Shown here: piece after piece, positions 31,405 to 40,193 of the stretch
Layout: every line of letters starts with the position of its first letter
How positions within the stretch are numbered: the stretch's first letter is position 1
Notes under the pieces: model-generated
Told to the model about the DNA's origin: nothing
The model's input: the letters and a program-made list of their open reading frames with translations, nothing else
The model's database searches: none
Assembly (NCBI GenBank): GCA_029261795.1
Contig: JAJDAP010000022.1
Coordinates: 24,337 to 88,336, forward strand
Reading direction: 5' to 3'
Length of the DNA stretch: 64,000 bases
Origin: Deltaproteobacteria bacterium
GTDB lineage: Bacteria; Myxococcota_A; UBA9160; UBA6930
Program-made: the position numbers and the translations under genes

Positions 31405-33705
31405 GTGACCCACGGATTCATCGTCCACCCGACCTATCGCGTCCGCGATGGGGTGCCCGTGGTGCAGCTCTTCGGGCGCCTCGAGAGTGGCGACCCGTTC
31501 CTGGTCGAGGAGACGCGCTACCGACCGGCCTTCTTCGTTCCCGAACGCGAAGCGCGCCAGTTCGAAGACGAGGCCAATGCCACCGTCGAGCCGACGGATC
31601 TGCTCGACATGGAGGGGAACCCGGTCGTGCGCATCAGCGCGCCGGTGCCTGGTGATATACCCCGGCTTCGGGACCGACACCGCGAGCGCGGCGGCCATCC
31701 CCAGGAAGCCGATGTCCGCTTCCCCTACCGCTTTCTCACCGACAGGAGGATTCGCGCGACATGCCATATCCGGGGACGGGGGATCCAACGTCCGGACGGT
31801 CTGGTCGTCTTCCGGAATCCCGAACTCGAACCCGGCCCGGCGCGGGTCGCACTGCGCACGCTGTCGATCGATCTCGAGACGACCCTCGACGCGAAGCTGA
31901 TCTTCTCGGCCGCGCTCGTATGCGGCGGCGTGGAAGAGGTCCACCTGGTCGCAGACCACCAGGTAACCGGCGCAATCGTACATCCTGAAGAACCTGCCTT
32001 GTTATTCGCCGTGATGGAGCGAATCCGCAGCCTCGATCCAGATATGATCATCGGCTGGAACGTGATCGATTTCGACCTGCGGGTTTGGATGGAACGTTGC
32101 GAAGCCAACGGGATCCCCTGCAACCTCGGCCGCACGCCGGACCGGCCCCGCCTTATCGAGCCCCAGGGCCGCGGCCGGAGCCGCTTCGAAATCGCTGGCC
32201 GCATGGTGCTCGACGGAATCCCGATCGTGCGCGAGGCGATCCGGCTGACCGACTATCGACTGGAAACCGTGGCTCGCGAGATCCTCGGCCGGGGCAAGAA
32301 GATCGACCACGAGGCACCCGACGCCGGCGAAGAGATCCAGCGGATGTGGCGAGAGGATCCGGAATCCCTCGTCGCCTACAACCTGGAGGACGCACGCCTG
32401 GTTCCCGAGATCCTGGCGCACGAGGGGTTGCTCGATCTCGTCGAGCAGCGCAGCCGACTGACGGGGATGCAACTCGATCGGGTGACGGGCTCGGTCGCGA
32501 GCTTCGACCTGGTGTACCTGCCCGAACTCCGCGCCCGCGGCTTCGTCGCACCGTCGGTGCCTCCGGGTCGTGAGAACGTCTTCGTAAAGGGCGGTGCCCT
32601 GCTCGACCCCCAGCCGGGGGTTCATCCACGGGTGGCCGTACTCGATTTCAAGAGCCTCTACCCGAGCCTGATCCGCACCTTCCAGCTCGATCCATTGGCT
32701 CACGCCCGCGCCGAAGAGGACCCGGACCCGATCGAAGCGCCGAACGGCGCACGCTTCGCTCGCGAGGGCGCGGTACTGCCTGGCATCATCCTGCGGCTGA
32801 TGTCGAGCCGCGACGAGGCCAAGGCCAGGGGCGATGCGCACGCCAGCCAGGCCATCAAGATCCTGATGAACTCGATGTTCGGCGTTCTCGGCACACCCTC
32901 GTGCCGGTTCTTCGACCCCGACGTCGCCAACGCGATCACGAGCTTCGGGCAACAGACCCTGCACTGGACCCGTGAGGCCTTCGACGAGATCGGCGTGCCG
33001 GTCCTCTATGGCGATACGGATTCGCTATTCGTGCAGCTTCCCGAAGCCCCCGACCCCTACGCACTCCGCGCCATCGCCGAAGAACTCCGCGAGCAGGTTC
33101 AAGAGACGGTGACCTCGCGTATCCGCGCGACCTATCGCCTCGAGCCGCGCCTCGACCTCGAACTCGAGAAGATCTACGACCCGTTCTTTCTGCCGCGGGT
33201 CCGCGGTGGCCGCAGTGGAAGCAAGAAACGCTATGCGGGCTGGAAGGACGGCAGCCTCGAAATCGTGGGGCTCGAGGCCGTGCGCCGGGATTGGCCCACC
33301 ATCGCTACGCGTCTGCAAGAGGGCATGCTCGAGCGCCTCTTCACCGGGCGCGACCCGGTCCCCTTTGCCATCGAACTGGTCGATGCGCTTCGCAGGGGCG
33401 CCCTCGACCGGGAACTCGTCTACGTGAAGCGCATCCGCAAGGGTTCCCTCGACGACTACAAATCCAACGCGCCCCATGTCCAGGCTGCGCGCAAGGCGGG
33501 CCCGCACGCGGGCCGGGTCATCCAGTACCTGATCACACGCAGCGGCCCGGAACCGGTCCTGGCCGGGCGCCCGCTCCCGACCGGGATCGAATACGAGCAC
33601 TACGTCGAGAAGGTGTTGCGGCCGGTCGCCGATTCGATCCTGAGAGAGGTCGGCCGCAACTTCGGCGAAGTTCTCGGCGAGCCACAGCAACTGTCGATGT
33701 TCTGA
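31405..33705 (+). CDS. polB: DNA polymerase II (family B)
   Basis: The 766-residue polymerase has exonuclease motifs ExoI (LSIDLETTL, Asp near 155), ExoII (IIGWNVIDFDLRVW) and ExoIII (YNLEDARLV). Polymerase motif A is DFKSLYPSLIR (near 414), motif B KILMNSMFGVLGTPS and motif C YGDTDSLF (near 534), followed by KKRYAGW. All catalytic Asp residues are present, so it should have both polymerase and 3'-5' proofreading activity, used for replication restart or damage bypass. It starts at a GTG 28 nt after cnoX. Confidence 0.92.
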   Translation: MTHGFIVHPTYRVRDGVPVVQLFGRLESGDPFLVEETRYRPAFFVPEREARQFEDEANATVEPTDLLDMEGNPVVRISAPVPGDIPRLRDRHRERGGHPQEADVRFPYRFLTDRRIRATCHIRGRGIQRPDGLVVFRNPELEPGPARVALRTLSIDLETTLDAKLIFSAALVCGGVEEVHLVADHQVTGAIVHPEEPALLFAVMERIRSLDPDMIIGWNVIDFDLRVWMERCEANGIPCNLGRTPDRPRLIEPQGRGRSRFEIAGRMVLDGIPIVREAIRLTDYRLETVAREILGRGKKIDHEAPDAGEEIQRMWREDPESLVAYNLEDARLVPEILAHEGLLDLVEQRSRLTGMQLDRVTGSVASFDLVYLPELRARGFVAPSVPPGRENVFVKGGALLDPQPGVHPRVAVLDFKSLYPSLIRTFQLDPLAHARAEEDPDPIEAPNGARFAREGAVLPGIILRLMSSRDEAKARGDAHASQAIKILMNSMFGVLGTPSCRFFDPDVANAITSFGQQTLHWTREAFDEIGVPVLYGDTDSLFVQLPEAPDPYALRAIAEELREQVQETVTSRIRATYRLEPRLDLELEKIYDPFFLPRVRGGRSGSKKRYAGWKDGSLEIVGLEAVRRDWPTIATRLQEGMLERLFTGRDPVPFAIELVDALRRGALDRELVYVKRIRKGSLDDYKSNAPHVQAARKAGPHAGRVIQYLITRSGPEPVLAGRPLPTGIEYEHYVEKVLRPVADSILREVGRNFGEVLGEPQQLSMF

Positions 33706-33716
33706 GACGGCTAGCC

Positions 33717-33788
33717 GTCGGCAAGGCCGGAGTCGTCGGCAAGGCCGGAGTCGTCGGCAAGACCGGAGCCGTCGGCCAGGCCGGAGTC
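33717..33788. repeat. Four tandem 18-bp repeats in the polB/phosphoesterase spacer
   Basis: The unit GTCGGCAAGGCCGGAGTC occurs at 33717-33734 and 33735-33752 (identical), then 33753-33770 and 33771-33788 (two and one base changes). The array ends 1 bp before the stop codon of the convergent metallophosphoesterase. It fills nearly the whole spacer and could act as a protein-binding array or pause site. It has no spacers, so it is not CRISPR. Confidence 0.8.
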
Positions 33789-33789
33789 G

Positions 33790-35058
33790 TCAGCGCTCCG
33801 CCAGCGTCAGCTCCATCAGCGACGCCTCGCCGGGAACGCCGATCCGGAGCGGGAAACCGTAGAAGCCCGTGCCGCGATGGACGTAGAGCCGCGAACGGCC
33901 ATGGCCGAACAGGCCGTGATCGGGCCAGCGGGAACGCGTCAGAACCGTCCAATCGAGGCCGAGCGAGACCAGTCCGATCTGCCCGCCATGGGTATGGCCG
34001 GACAGGGTCAGGTCGGCCTCGCCCTTGGCGATGTCCCGGAAGTGCAGCGGATCGTGAAGCAGCAGGATGCGGAGGTGATCGTCGATGCGCGGGTGGGCCT
34101 CGAAGAGTTCGGCGAGTCTCTCCTCTCGCTCCCCCCGATGATAGTCGGCGCCCAGAATCTGGATCGGACCCACCGGCGTCTCGGTCACAACGCCATCATC
34201 GACGAGGAGCCGGATCCGGTTCGCGGCCATCGCCGCCCGAACCTCCTCGGGTGCTTCGTGATCGTGATTCCCGAAGCAGGCGAAGCAGCGCCCCTCCATC
34301 TGCCTCAAGGGCGCAAGCGCCTCGGTCAGACAACCCGGCGTCCCATTCCCCTCCATGGTGAGGAAGTCGCCGGTCAACAGCACCAGATCGGGGTCGTGCG
34401 CGATGAACTCCTCGAGCCGGTTGCGTAAGCGGTGGATCGGTTGCCAGGGTCCGATGTGTGGATCCGTGATCTGCACGATGCGGAGCGGTCGACCCTCGAT
34501 CGTGGGCGCCCTACGGCGGTGGCGCTGAACCGGCATGCGACGAATCTCGTCGGGCCCCTCGCCGCCCAGATCGAAGCGCACGATCTCCCGGCGCAACGTG
34601 AACGAACTCACGATCGAGGCGGCGATCACGACGACGGGCAACAGGTCGAGCCAGACCAACCTCTCGAGTGTCACTTCGGCGCCCGTCCACCAGAGGACGC
34701 CGCGGATCGGCAACATCACGACGAAGTAGGGCAACGAGATCGCGCCGAGCGCCTGGAGCGCCATACCCGGGAGGCTGACCGCATAGCGGTAGATGCGCGG
34801 GCGAAGCTTCGCGTTCACCAGACGCATCGCGTGCAGACCCGCTGCGCCGAAGCCGTAGACGAAGAGCCAACCCACGACGGGTCCCACCAGATCTTGCAAG
34901 CGGATGGCGAGCACGACCGCCATCGGAAACGAGATCAACACCATCACCGCGGTGAAGATCGCGTACTGACGACCGCGGGCCCGCCAGGCGTAGATCGGAA
35001 GCGCTACGGCAATCAGGGCGCCGAGCGACGGGATCAACCAGGGAGGCGGAGCAGGCAC
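33790..35058 (-). CDS. Membrane metallophosphoesterase (YaeI/Calcineurin-like)
   Basis: The 422-residue protein has an N-terminal membrane part of about four or five helices (residues 8-150) and a C-terminal calcineurin-like phosphoesterase domain: RIVQITDPHIGPW (near 180), LVLLTGDFL, FGNHDHEAP and LTLSGHTHGGQIGLV with the metal-binding Asp, Asn and His residues. It is similar to YkuE/YaeI UDP-diacylglucosamine-type hydrolases but carries more membrane segments. A GTG at 35058 gives a start just before the first helix; no clear ribosome binding site was seen, so the exact start is uncertain. It is divergent from hemF. Confidence 0.83.
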   Translation of the reverse strand: MPAPPPWLIPSLGALIAVALPIYAWRARGRQYAIFTAVMVLISFPMAVVLAIRLQDLVGPVVGWLFVYGFGAAGLHAMRLVNAKLRPRIYRYAVSLPGMALQALGAISLPYFVVMLPIRGVLWWTGAEVTLERLVWLDLLPVVVIAASIVSSFTLRREIVRFDLGGEGPDEIRRMPVQRHRRRAPTIEGRPLRIVQITDPHIGPWQPIHRLRNRLEEFIAHDPDLVLLTGDFLTMEGNGTPGCLTEALAPLRQMEGRCFACFGNHDHEAPEEVRAAMAANRIRLLVDDGVVTETPVGPIQILGADYHRGEREERLAELFEAHPRIDDHLRILLLHDPLHFRDIAKGEADLTLSGHTHGGQIGLVSLGLDWTVLTRSRWPDHGLFGHGRSRLYVHRGTGFYGFPLRIGVPGEASLMELTLAER

Positions 35059-35130
35059 GGGGGCGGAGGATAGGAGAACCGTCGCTGCTGTCGCCCTGCG
35101 GCCTGGCTTCGAGTAGATAGAATCTGGCCC

Positions 35131-36048
35131 ATGAGCAATCCGGATCCCCAGGCACTTCACGAATTCCTCACGGGCCTCCAGGACCGCATCTGCGCGGCGC
35201 TCGAGCGCGAAGACGGCCGCGCTCGCTTCAGGGAGCAGCTGTTTCCCGGTGATGATGGAACCTTCGCTCGGCCGCGGGTCCTCGAAGGCGGCGCCGTGAT
35301 CGAAAAGGCGGCCGTGAACTTCACCCACAGCCGAGGGCCGAAGTTGCCGCCGGCCGCGACGGAACGGCGCCCCGAACTCGTTGGCGCCTCGTTCGAGGCC
35401 GTCTCGCTCTCGATGATCGTGCATCCGGAGAACCCCTACGCGCCCACCACACACATGAACATGCGCGGCTTCGTCGCGACACCCGAAGCGGGGGATCCGG
35501 GCTGGTGGGTCGGCGGCGGCTTCGATCTCACGCCCTACTACGGCTTCGAGGAAGACTGCATCCATTGGCATACCCAGGCGAAGGCCGCCTGTGCGCCCCT
35601 CGGCCGCGGAACCTACGCGCGCTTCAAGAAGGACTGCGACGACTACTTCTACCTGCCCCATCGCAACGAACCACGCGGCATCGGCGGCATCTTCTTCGAC
35701 GATCTCAACGAACCCGACTGGGAACGATGCTTCGCGCTGCTCCAGAGCGCGGGCGATCGATTCGTGCCCGCCTACCTGCCGATCCTGCAGCGCCGCCGCG
35801 CAATGAAATGGGGCGAACGCGAACGAGATTTCCAGCTCTGGCGCCGCGGACGTTATGCCGAGTTCAATCTCGTCTGGGACCGGGGCACCAGGTACGGTCT
35901 CCAGTCGGGCCGTCGCATCGAGAGCGTGCTCGCTTCCATGCCGCCGGTGGCGCATTGGCGCTACGACTGGCAGGCGGAGCCCGGCAGCCGCGAAGACCGG
36001 CTTGTCAGCGATTTCCTCGAACCGCGGGATTGGGTCGAACCCGACTGA
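35131..36048 (+). CDS. hemF: Oxygen-dependent coproporphyrinogen III oxidase
   Basis: The 305-residue enzyme has the diagnostic HemF segments KAAVNFTHSRG, NPYAPTTHMNMRGF, WWVGGGFDLTPYYGFEEDC, PRGIGGIFFDDL and NLVWDRGTRYGLQSGRR. It converts coproporphyrinogen III to protoporphyrinogen IX using oxygen, in haem synthesis. It marks this organism as one that makes haem under aerobic conditions, which fits the many cytochromes here. Length is normal. It is followed after 3 nt by arfB. Confidence 0.95.
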   Translation: MSNPDPQALHEFLTGLQDRICAALEREDGRARFREQLFPGDDGTFARPRVLEGGAVIEKAAVNFTHSRGPKLPPAATERRPELVGASFEAVSLSMIVHPENPYAPTTHMNMRGFVATPEAGDPGWWVGGGFDLTPYYGFEEDCIHWHTQAKAACAPLGRGTYARFKKDCDDYFYLPHRNEPRGIGGIFFDDLNEPDWERCFALLQSAGDRFVPAYLPILQRRRAMKWGERERDFQLWRRGRYAEFNLVWDRGTRYGLQSGRRIESVLASMPPVAHWRYDWQAEPGSREDRLVSDFLEPRDWVEPD

Positions 36049-36051
36049 GCC

Positions 36052-36492
36052 ATGGCAGAACTTCGTGATCTTCGGATCGGCCCGCGACGGCTGATCCCGG
36101 CGCGCCACCTGAGCGCGCGTGCCGTGCGTTCGAGTGGACCCGGCGGTCAGAACGTCAACAAGGTCTCGACACGGATCGAGTTGACGCTGGACCTCGAAGC
36201 GGCGGCGCCGGAGTTGGGCGCAACCGGGGCAGCGCGCATTCGCGCGCGTTGGCCGCGGCGCCTCGATGCCGAGCGCAACCTCGTGGTGCGCTGCGACCGC
36301 ACGCGCAAGCGTGGGCGCAACCTCGAGCTCGCCCAGGACCGGATGGAGGAGCTGCTCCGCGATGCCCTGGCCCCGCCGCCGCCGGCCCGGCGTCCGACCA
36401 GGCCCAGCAGCGGCAGCCGACGCCGGCGTGTCGACGACAAGCGACGCCGCGGCGACACGAAGCGCCTCCGAGGCCGCCCGAACGACGACTGA
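36052..36492 (+). CDS. arfB: Peptidyl-tRNA hydrolase ArfB (ribosome rescue)
   Basis: The 146-residue protein has the release-factor GGQ motif in SSGPGGQNVNKVSTRIEL (near residue 30) and a very basic C-terminal tail (RRRRVDDKRRRGDTKRLRGR). This is the ArfB (YaeJ) layout: the GGQ hydrolyses the ester of peptidyl-tRNA, and the basic tail enters the empty mRNA channel of stalled ribosomes. Length is as in the family. It overlaps nothing and is probably co-transcribed with hemF. Confidence 0.92.
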   Translation: MAELRDLRIGPRRLIPARHLSARAVRSSGPGGQNVNKVSTRIELTLDLEAAAPELGATGAARIRARWPRRLDAERNLVVRCDRTRKRGRNLELAQDRMEELLRDALAPPPPARRPTRPSSGSRRRRVDDKRRRGDTKRLRGRPNDD

Positions 36493-36493
36493 C

Positions 36494-36901
36494 TCAACGC
36501 CAGTCGAACGTGGCGTCGACCTCGACCTCATCGCCGAGGCTCTTGCAGACCGGACACGTGTACGCGGCACGCTCGAGAATCGGGCGAGCCTCCTCGGGAA
36601 TCTCCGGGGCCATCTCGAAGCGAACGCCGAGGCGTCCGATCCGGCGCACCGGCGTCGCGACCATCTCCTTCTCCACCGAGACGGTCGAACCCTCCATGGG
36701 CCACTCGTGTCGCCGCGCCACGATGCCCATCACCGTCATCATGCAGGAACCGAGTGCGGTCGCGACGAGATCGGTCGGCGAGAACGCTTCGCCGCGGCCC
36801 TGGTTGTCGAGCGGTGCGTCGGTATCGAGCTTCGCCCCGGAAGGATGCTCGGCGCTCGTATGTAGCTCGCCGTCGTAGCGGAGTTCGATGCGGACCGTCA
36901 T
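36494..36901 (-). CDS. OsmC/Ohr family peroxide-resistance protein
   Basis: The 135-residue protein has the OsmC fold, with PTDLVATALGSCMMTVMG (first reactive Cys53) and a second cysteine pair, YTCPVCKSL (Cys116/119), one of which would be the partner. OsmC proteins reduce organic hydroperoxides through these two thiols. The length is typical. Its ATG overlaps the end of the upstream beta-lactamase-like gene by 4 bases. Confidence 0.87.
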   Translation of the reverse strand: MTVRIELRYDGELHTSAEHPSGAKLDTDAPLDNQGRGEAFSPTDLVATALGSCMMTVMGIVARRHEWPMEGSTVSVEKEMVATPVRRIGRLGVRFEMAPEIPEEARPILERAAYTCPVCKSLGDEVEVDATFDWR

Positions 36902-37575
36902 GAGGCCGCCTTGGTCGCTGCCGCCGTCAGGCGAACCACGCGGTCGTCCATCAGGATCCGGGTTCCCATCTTGTTCATCACGTATCCGAAGCCCATCCGG
37001 CGCTCGGGGTCGGCATAACCGAAGGAGCCACCGGCACCCGGGTGCCCGAATGCGCCGTCGCCTAGCGCCGAGCCGCCGTTCGGGTGATCGAGCGGAATCA
37101 TGAAACCCAGACCGAAACGTGTTTCGACGCCGAGGACACTGTCCGGTCCGCGTGAGTTCGCATCCCAGTCGAACAATGCCTCGTTCGGCAGCAGTGGCTT
37201 GATTGCGGCCAGACCCGCGCGATGGGCCATCAGGTAGCGCACCGGCAGCTCGGCCTTGCCCGCCTGCTCGAACTCCGGCCAGTAGTGGGCCACCGGTGCA
37301 TCGACGTCGAGTTTTCCGGCCGCAGCGAGCTGATGGGCGCAGAGCGCGGTCATCCCCTTCGTCGTCGAGAACACATTGACCAGTGTGTCTCGCTCCCAGG
37401 CGGAAGTACGTGCTGCATCGGCATGACCGCCCCAGAGATCGACGACGCGCTCACCGTCGATGTCGACAGCGCAGCCGGCGCCCAGTTCATGGCCGTCCCG
37501 GAAGTTCGCCTCGAACGCGTCCCGGACCGTGGCGAAGGCTTCGTGACAGGTACCGTGGATCTCGGCTTCACTCAT
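36898..37575 (-). CDS. Beta-lactamase-family (class C/esterase) protein with a large internal deletion
   Basis: At 225 residues this is about 160 shorter than class C-type esterases such as EstB. The start is normal (GCAVDIDGERVVDLWGGHAD) and the nucleophile motif S-T-T-K is present (Ser70, Lys73). The sequence runs smoothly to LLPNEALFDWD (about 138), then jumps to SRGPDSVLGVETRFGLGFM, which normally lies near residue 300. The final FGHPGAGGSFGY motif is kept. The part lost would contain the YxN catalytic Tyr. The frame is intact, so the deletion is in-frame (near 37161). It is probably inactive or altered. The gene overlaps OsmC. Confidence 0.75.
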   Translation of the reverse strand: MSEAEIHGTCHEAFATVRDAFEANFRDGHELGAGCAVDIDGERVVDLWGGHADAARTSAWERDTLVNVFSTTKGMTALCAHQLAAAGKLDVDAPVAHYWPEFEQAGKAELPVRYLMAHRAGLAAIKPLLPNEALFDWDANSRGPDSVLGVETRFGLGFMIPLDHPNGGSALGDGAFGHPGAGGSFGYADPERRMGFGYVMNKMGTRILMDDRVVRLTAAATKAAS

Positions 37576-37617
37576 CTGGCGTCCTCACTTCTCGGCGAAT
37601 GGGTGGCGCCAGCGAAG

Positions 37618-39027
37618 CTACCAACTCGTCGGCCAACGCGGATGCCAGGGTTGCTCGCGCTGGAATGCAAAGGCGGCACGCAGGACCAGATCATCCCGGT
37701 GACGCGGGCCCACGATCTGCAGGCCGACGGGAAGACCCGCGTCGGACAGGCCCGCCCGCATCGTGGCAGCGGGATGCCAGGACCAGTTGAAGGGAATCGT
37801 GAAGGCGGCCACACCGGCGGGCGGCTGTCGTCTGCCCTCGGTCTCGTCCGGGAACGGGCCCTTCGCCGGGGGCGGGTCGTAGGGAACGGTCGGGGTCAGC
37901 AGAAAATCCACATCGCTGAAGATCGACTGGCACCAGCCGTTCAGTTCCATGCGCTTGCGGGCCATCTCACCCCAGGCTTCGGCACTCACCTGCTTCATCG
38001 CCTGGACTCCGCGGATGAAGGTCCGACCGAACTCGTCCTCCCGATCTGGCAGGTACCGATGCAGTTCCGACGCCATCTCGAAGCCGCCTAGCAAGCCCCA
38101 TTCTCGCCCGAGGCCCGGCGGACCGCCGCTCACAGGGACGAGCGTGTGGCCCATCGCCTCGAAGGATCGGGCTGCGGCTTCGACCACCCGGGCAACGTCG
38201 GACTGAACCACCCCGTGTCCGAGATCGGGCGAATAACCGAAGCGCGTTCCCGCTGGGAGATCCTCGGCCAGGGCTTCCAGGTAGGAAAATCCCGGATGCG
38301 GCAGCGAGTTCGGATCTTCCGGCGCAGCGCCGCAGGTGAGGTCCAGTTGGAGTGCCGCATCCTCCACGGTCTTCGTCAGCGGCCCCGAGACCGATTTGTC
38401 GTCGAACTCCCACTGGCCGAAGGGGCCTCGCGCCACGCGACCCTGGGAACCCTTGAGACCGAAGGCGCCGACGAAGCTGGCTGGAATGCGGATCGAACCG
38501 CCGCCGTCGCTTGCAGTCACCAGGGGACACACACCGCCAGCGAGGACCGCGGCAGAGCCACCGCTCGAACCGCCCGGTGTCAGGTCCAGGTTCCAGGGCG
38601 AACGCGTCACGCCGTAGACGAGGTTCTTGGTGATCGCGGTGTAGCCGAACTCCGGGGCATTCGTCTTGCCCACCACGATGGCGCCGGCCGCCTTCAAGCG
38701 CCCCACCTGCACCGTATCGCGCTGCGAGATGCGTCCCTTGTGGATCAGGCTGCCCTCGGTGTTCGGCAGTCCGACCGTATCCTCGAGATCCTTGACGCCA
38801 AGGGGAATCCCCTCGATCGGCCGCGCCTCGCCACGCGCGATCCGCTCTTCGGCGCTTCGCGCATCGGCCAGAAGCTTCTCGCGATCGTGTAGTGCGACGA
38901 ACGCGTTCAGGTCGGCGTGGGTGGCGTCGATCCGATCGAGCACCGCGTCCATCAACTCGACGGGCGATACCTTCTTCTGCTCGAGATTCGCGACGAGATC
39001 GGTCAGGGAGAGGCTGAGGAGTTCCAT
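37618..39027 (-). CDS. Amidase signature enzyme (GatA-like)
   Basis: The 469-residue enzyme has the Ser-cisSer-Lys triad: Lys79 (IPLGVKDLED), Ser154/155 (TPGGSSGGSAA) and Ser178 ([11 protein letters not shown]), in the same numbering as GatA. There is no sign of gatB or gatC nearby, so this is a stand-alone amidase that hydrolyses an amide or ester. The substrate is unknown. Another amidase of this family lies at 43503. Confidence 0.9.
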   Translation of the reverse strand: MELLSLSLTDLVANLEQKKVSPVELMDAVLDRIDATHADLNAFVALHDREKLLADARSAEERIARGEARPIEGIPLGVKDLEDTVGLPNTEGSLIHKGRISQRDTVQVGRLKAAGAIVVGKTNAPEFGYTAITKNLVYGVTRSPWNLDLTPGGSSGGSAAVLAGGVCPLVTASDGGGSIRIPASFVGAFGLKGSQGRVARGPFGQWEFDDKSVSGPLTKTVEDAALQLDLTCGAAPEDPNSLPHPGFSYLEALAEDLPAGTRFGYSPDLGHGVVQSDVARVVEAAARSFEAMGHTLVPVSGGPPGLGREWGLLGGFEMASELHRYLPDREDEFGRTFIRGVQAMKQVSAEAWGEMARKRMELNGWCQSIFSDVDFLLTPTVPYDPPPAKGPFPDETEGRRQPPAGVAAFTIPFNWSWHPAATMRAGLSDAGLPVGLQIVGPRHRDDLVLRAAFAFQREQPWHPRWPTSW

Positions 39028-39069
39028 CCGGGAACTATACTTTGGCTGAGCGAAACCCGAACACCGCGT

Positions 39070-40149
39070 TCAGCGGGCGCGGGACAAGGGCCCGTGGTTG
39101 AGATTCGGGAGCACATCGCGCGCAAACAGATCGGCCTCGTCCGCGTGGGGATAACCCGAGAGGATGAAGGCCTCGATCCCGAGTTCGGCATAACGGTCGA
39201 GCTTCGCGAGGATCTGATCCGGGTCGCCGACCAGCGCAGCACCGCAGCCGCTGCGCGCGCGGCCGATCCCGGTCCACAGATTCGGCTCCACGTAGCCCTC
39301 GTCATCGGCCACTCCGCGAACCTCGGCCTGACGGCGCACACCGGCGGAACCGTGATCGAGGGAGCGCCGGCGAATCGCCTCACCGCTCTCGTCGTCGAGG
39401 CGGGAGACCAGCTGGCGCGCTGCCTGCTGGGCGGCGGCTTCGCTCTCGCGCACGATCACGTGGACGCGGTACCCGAAGCGGAGCGTTCGACCGTGCCGGG
39501 CCGCTCGCTGCTTCATGTCCGCCATCGTCTCCTGCACCATTTCGATCCGGTCCGGCCACATCAAGAAGACATCGGCCGCCCGTGCCGCTGCCTCCCTGGC
39601 GTCTTCGCTGAAGCCGCCGAAGTAGAAGAGCGGACAACGGCCCGAGACCGTGCGCAGCCGCGGCGGCTCGACCTCGAGCTGGTAGAACTCACCGCGGTGG
39701 ACGACGGGTTCCCCATCCAGAAGCGCCCGCAGGATTTCCATCACCTCGATCGATCGGCGGTAGCGCGGGCCGGATTCGAGCGGGGCGCCAGCCAGATCGC
39801 TCGAAATGATGTTGATCGTGAGACGTCCCCCTAACATCTGATCGAGGGTCGCCAACTGCCGGGCGAGCATGGGCGGCCACACCTCGCCACATCGCACCGC
39901 CACCAGCAGCGCCAGGCGTTCGAGCTCCGGCGCGACCCCGCCGCCGAACGCGACCGAATCGATCCCGAGCGCGTAACCCGAAGGCAACAGACAGTTGTCG
40001 AACCCGCCGTGTTCTGCGCGCAGCACGATCTCGCGGCAGTGCTCCCAGGAACTCGCGAGCAACGGATCGGGAACCCCCAGGTACGCGTAATCGTCGTCAC
40101 AGAGCGCGGCGAACCAGGAGATTTCCACCGGATCAGGGGGAATCGGCAA
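39070..40149 (-). CDS. LLM-class flavin-dependent monooxygenase (SsuD/nitrilotriacetate type)
   Basis: The 359-residue protein has the luciferase-like TIM barrel, with EISWFAALCDDDYAYLG at the start, RLALLVAVRCGEVWPPMLARQLATLDQMLGGRLTINIISSD near 80-118 and LFYFGGFSEDAREAAARAADVFLMW near 175. The closest well-known relatives are alkanesulfonate monooxygenase (SsuD) enzymes that use FMNH2. No reductase or transporter is next to it. The substrate is unknown. Confidence 0.86.
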   Translation of the reverse strand: MPIPPDPVEISWFAALCDDDYAYLGVPDPLLASSWEHCREIVLRAEHGGFDNCLLPSGYALGIDSVAFGGGVAPELERLALLVAVRCGEVWPPMLARQLATLDQMLGGRLTINIISSDLAGAPLESGPRYRRSIEVMEILRALLDGEPVVHRGEFYQLEVEPPRLRTVSGRCPLFYFGGFSEDAREAAARAADVFLMWPDRIEMVQETMADMKQRAARHGRTLRFGYRVHVIVRESEAAAQQAARQLVSRLDDESGEAIRRRSLDHGSAGVRRQAEVRGVADDEGYVEPNLWTGIGRARSGCGAALVGDPDQILAKLDRYAELGIEAFILSGYPHADEADLFARDVLPNLNHGPLSRAR

Positions 40150-40193
40150 CGTGGATCCTCGTGCGGGAAGAGGCAGTACGGTATCAAAGCCCC

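Noticed and set aside
33717..33788. CRISPR-like array
   Set aside because: The repeats are directly adjacent without spacers and no cas genes are present.
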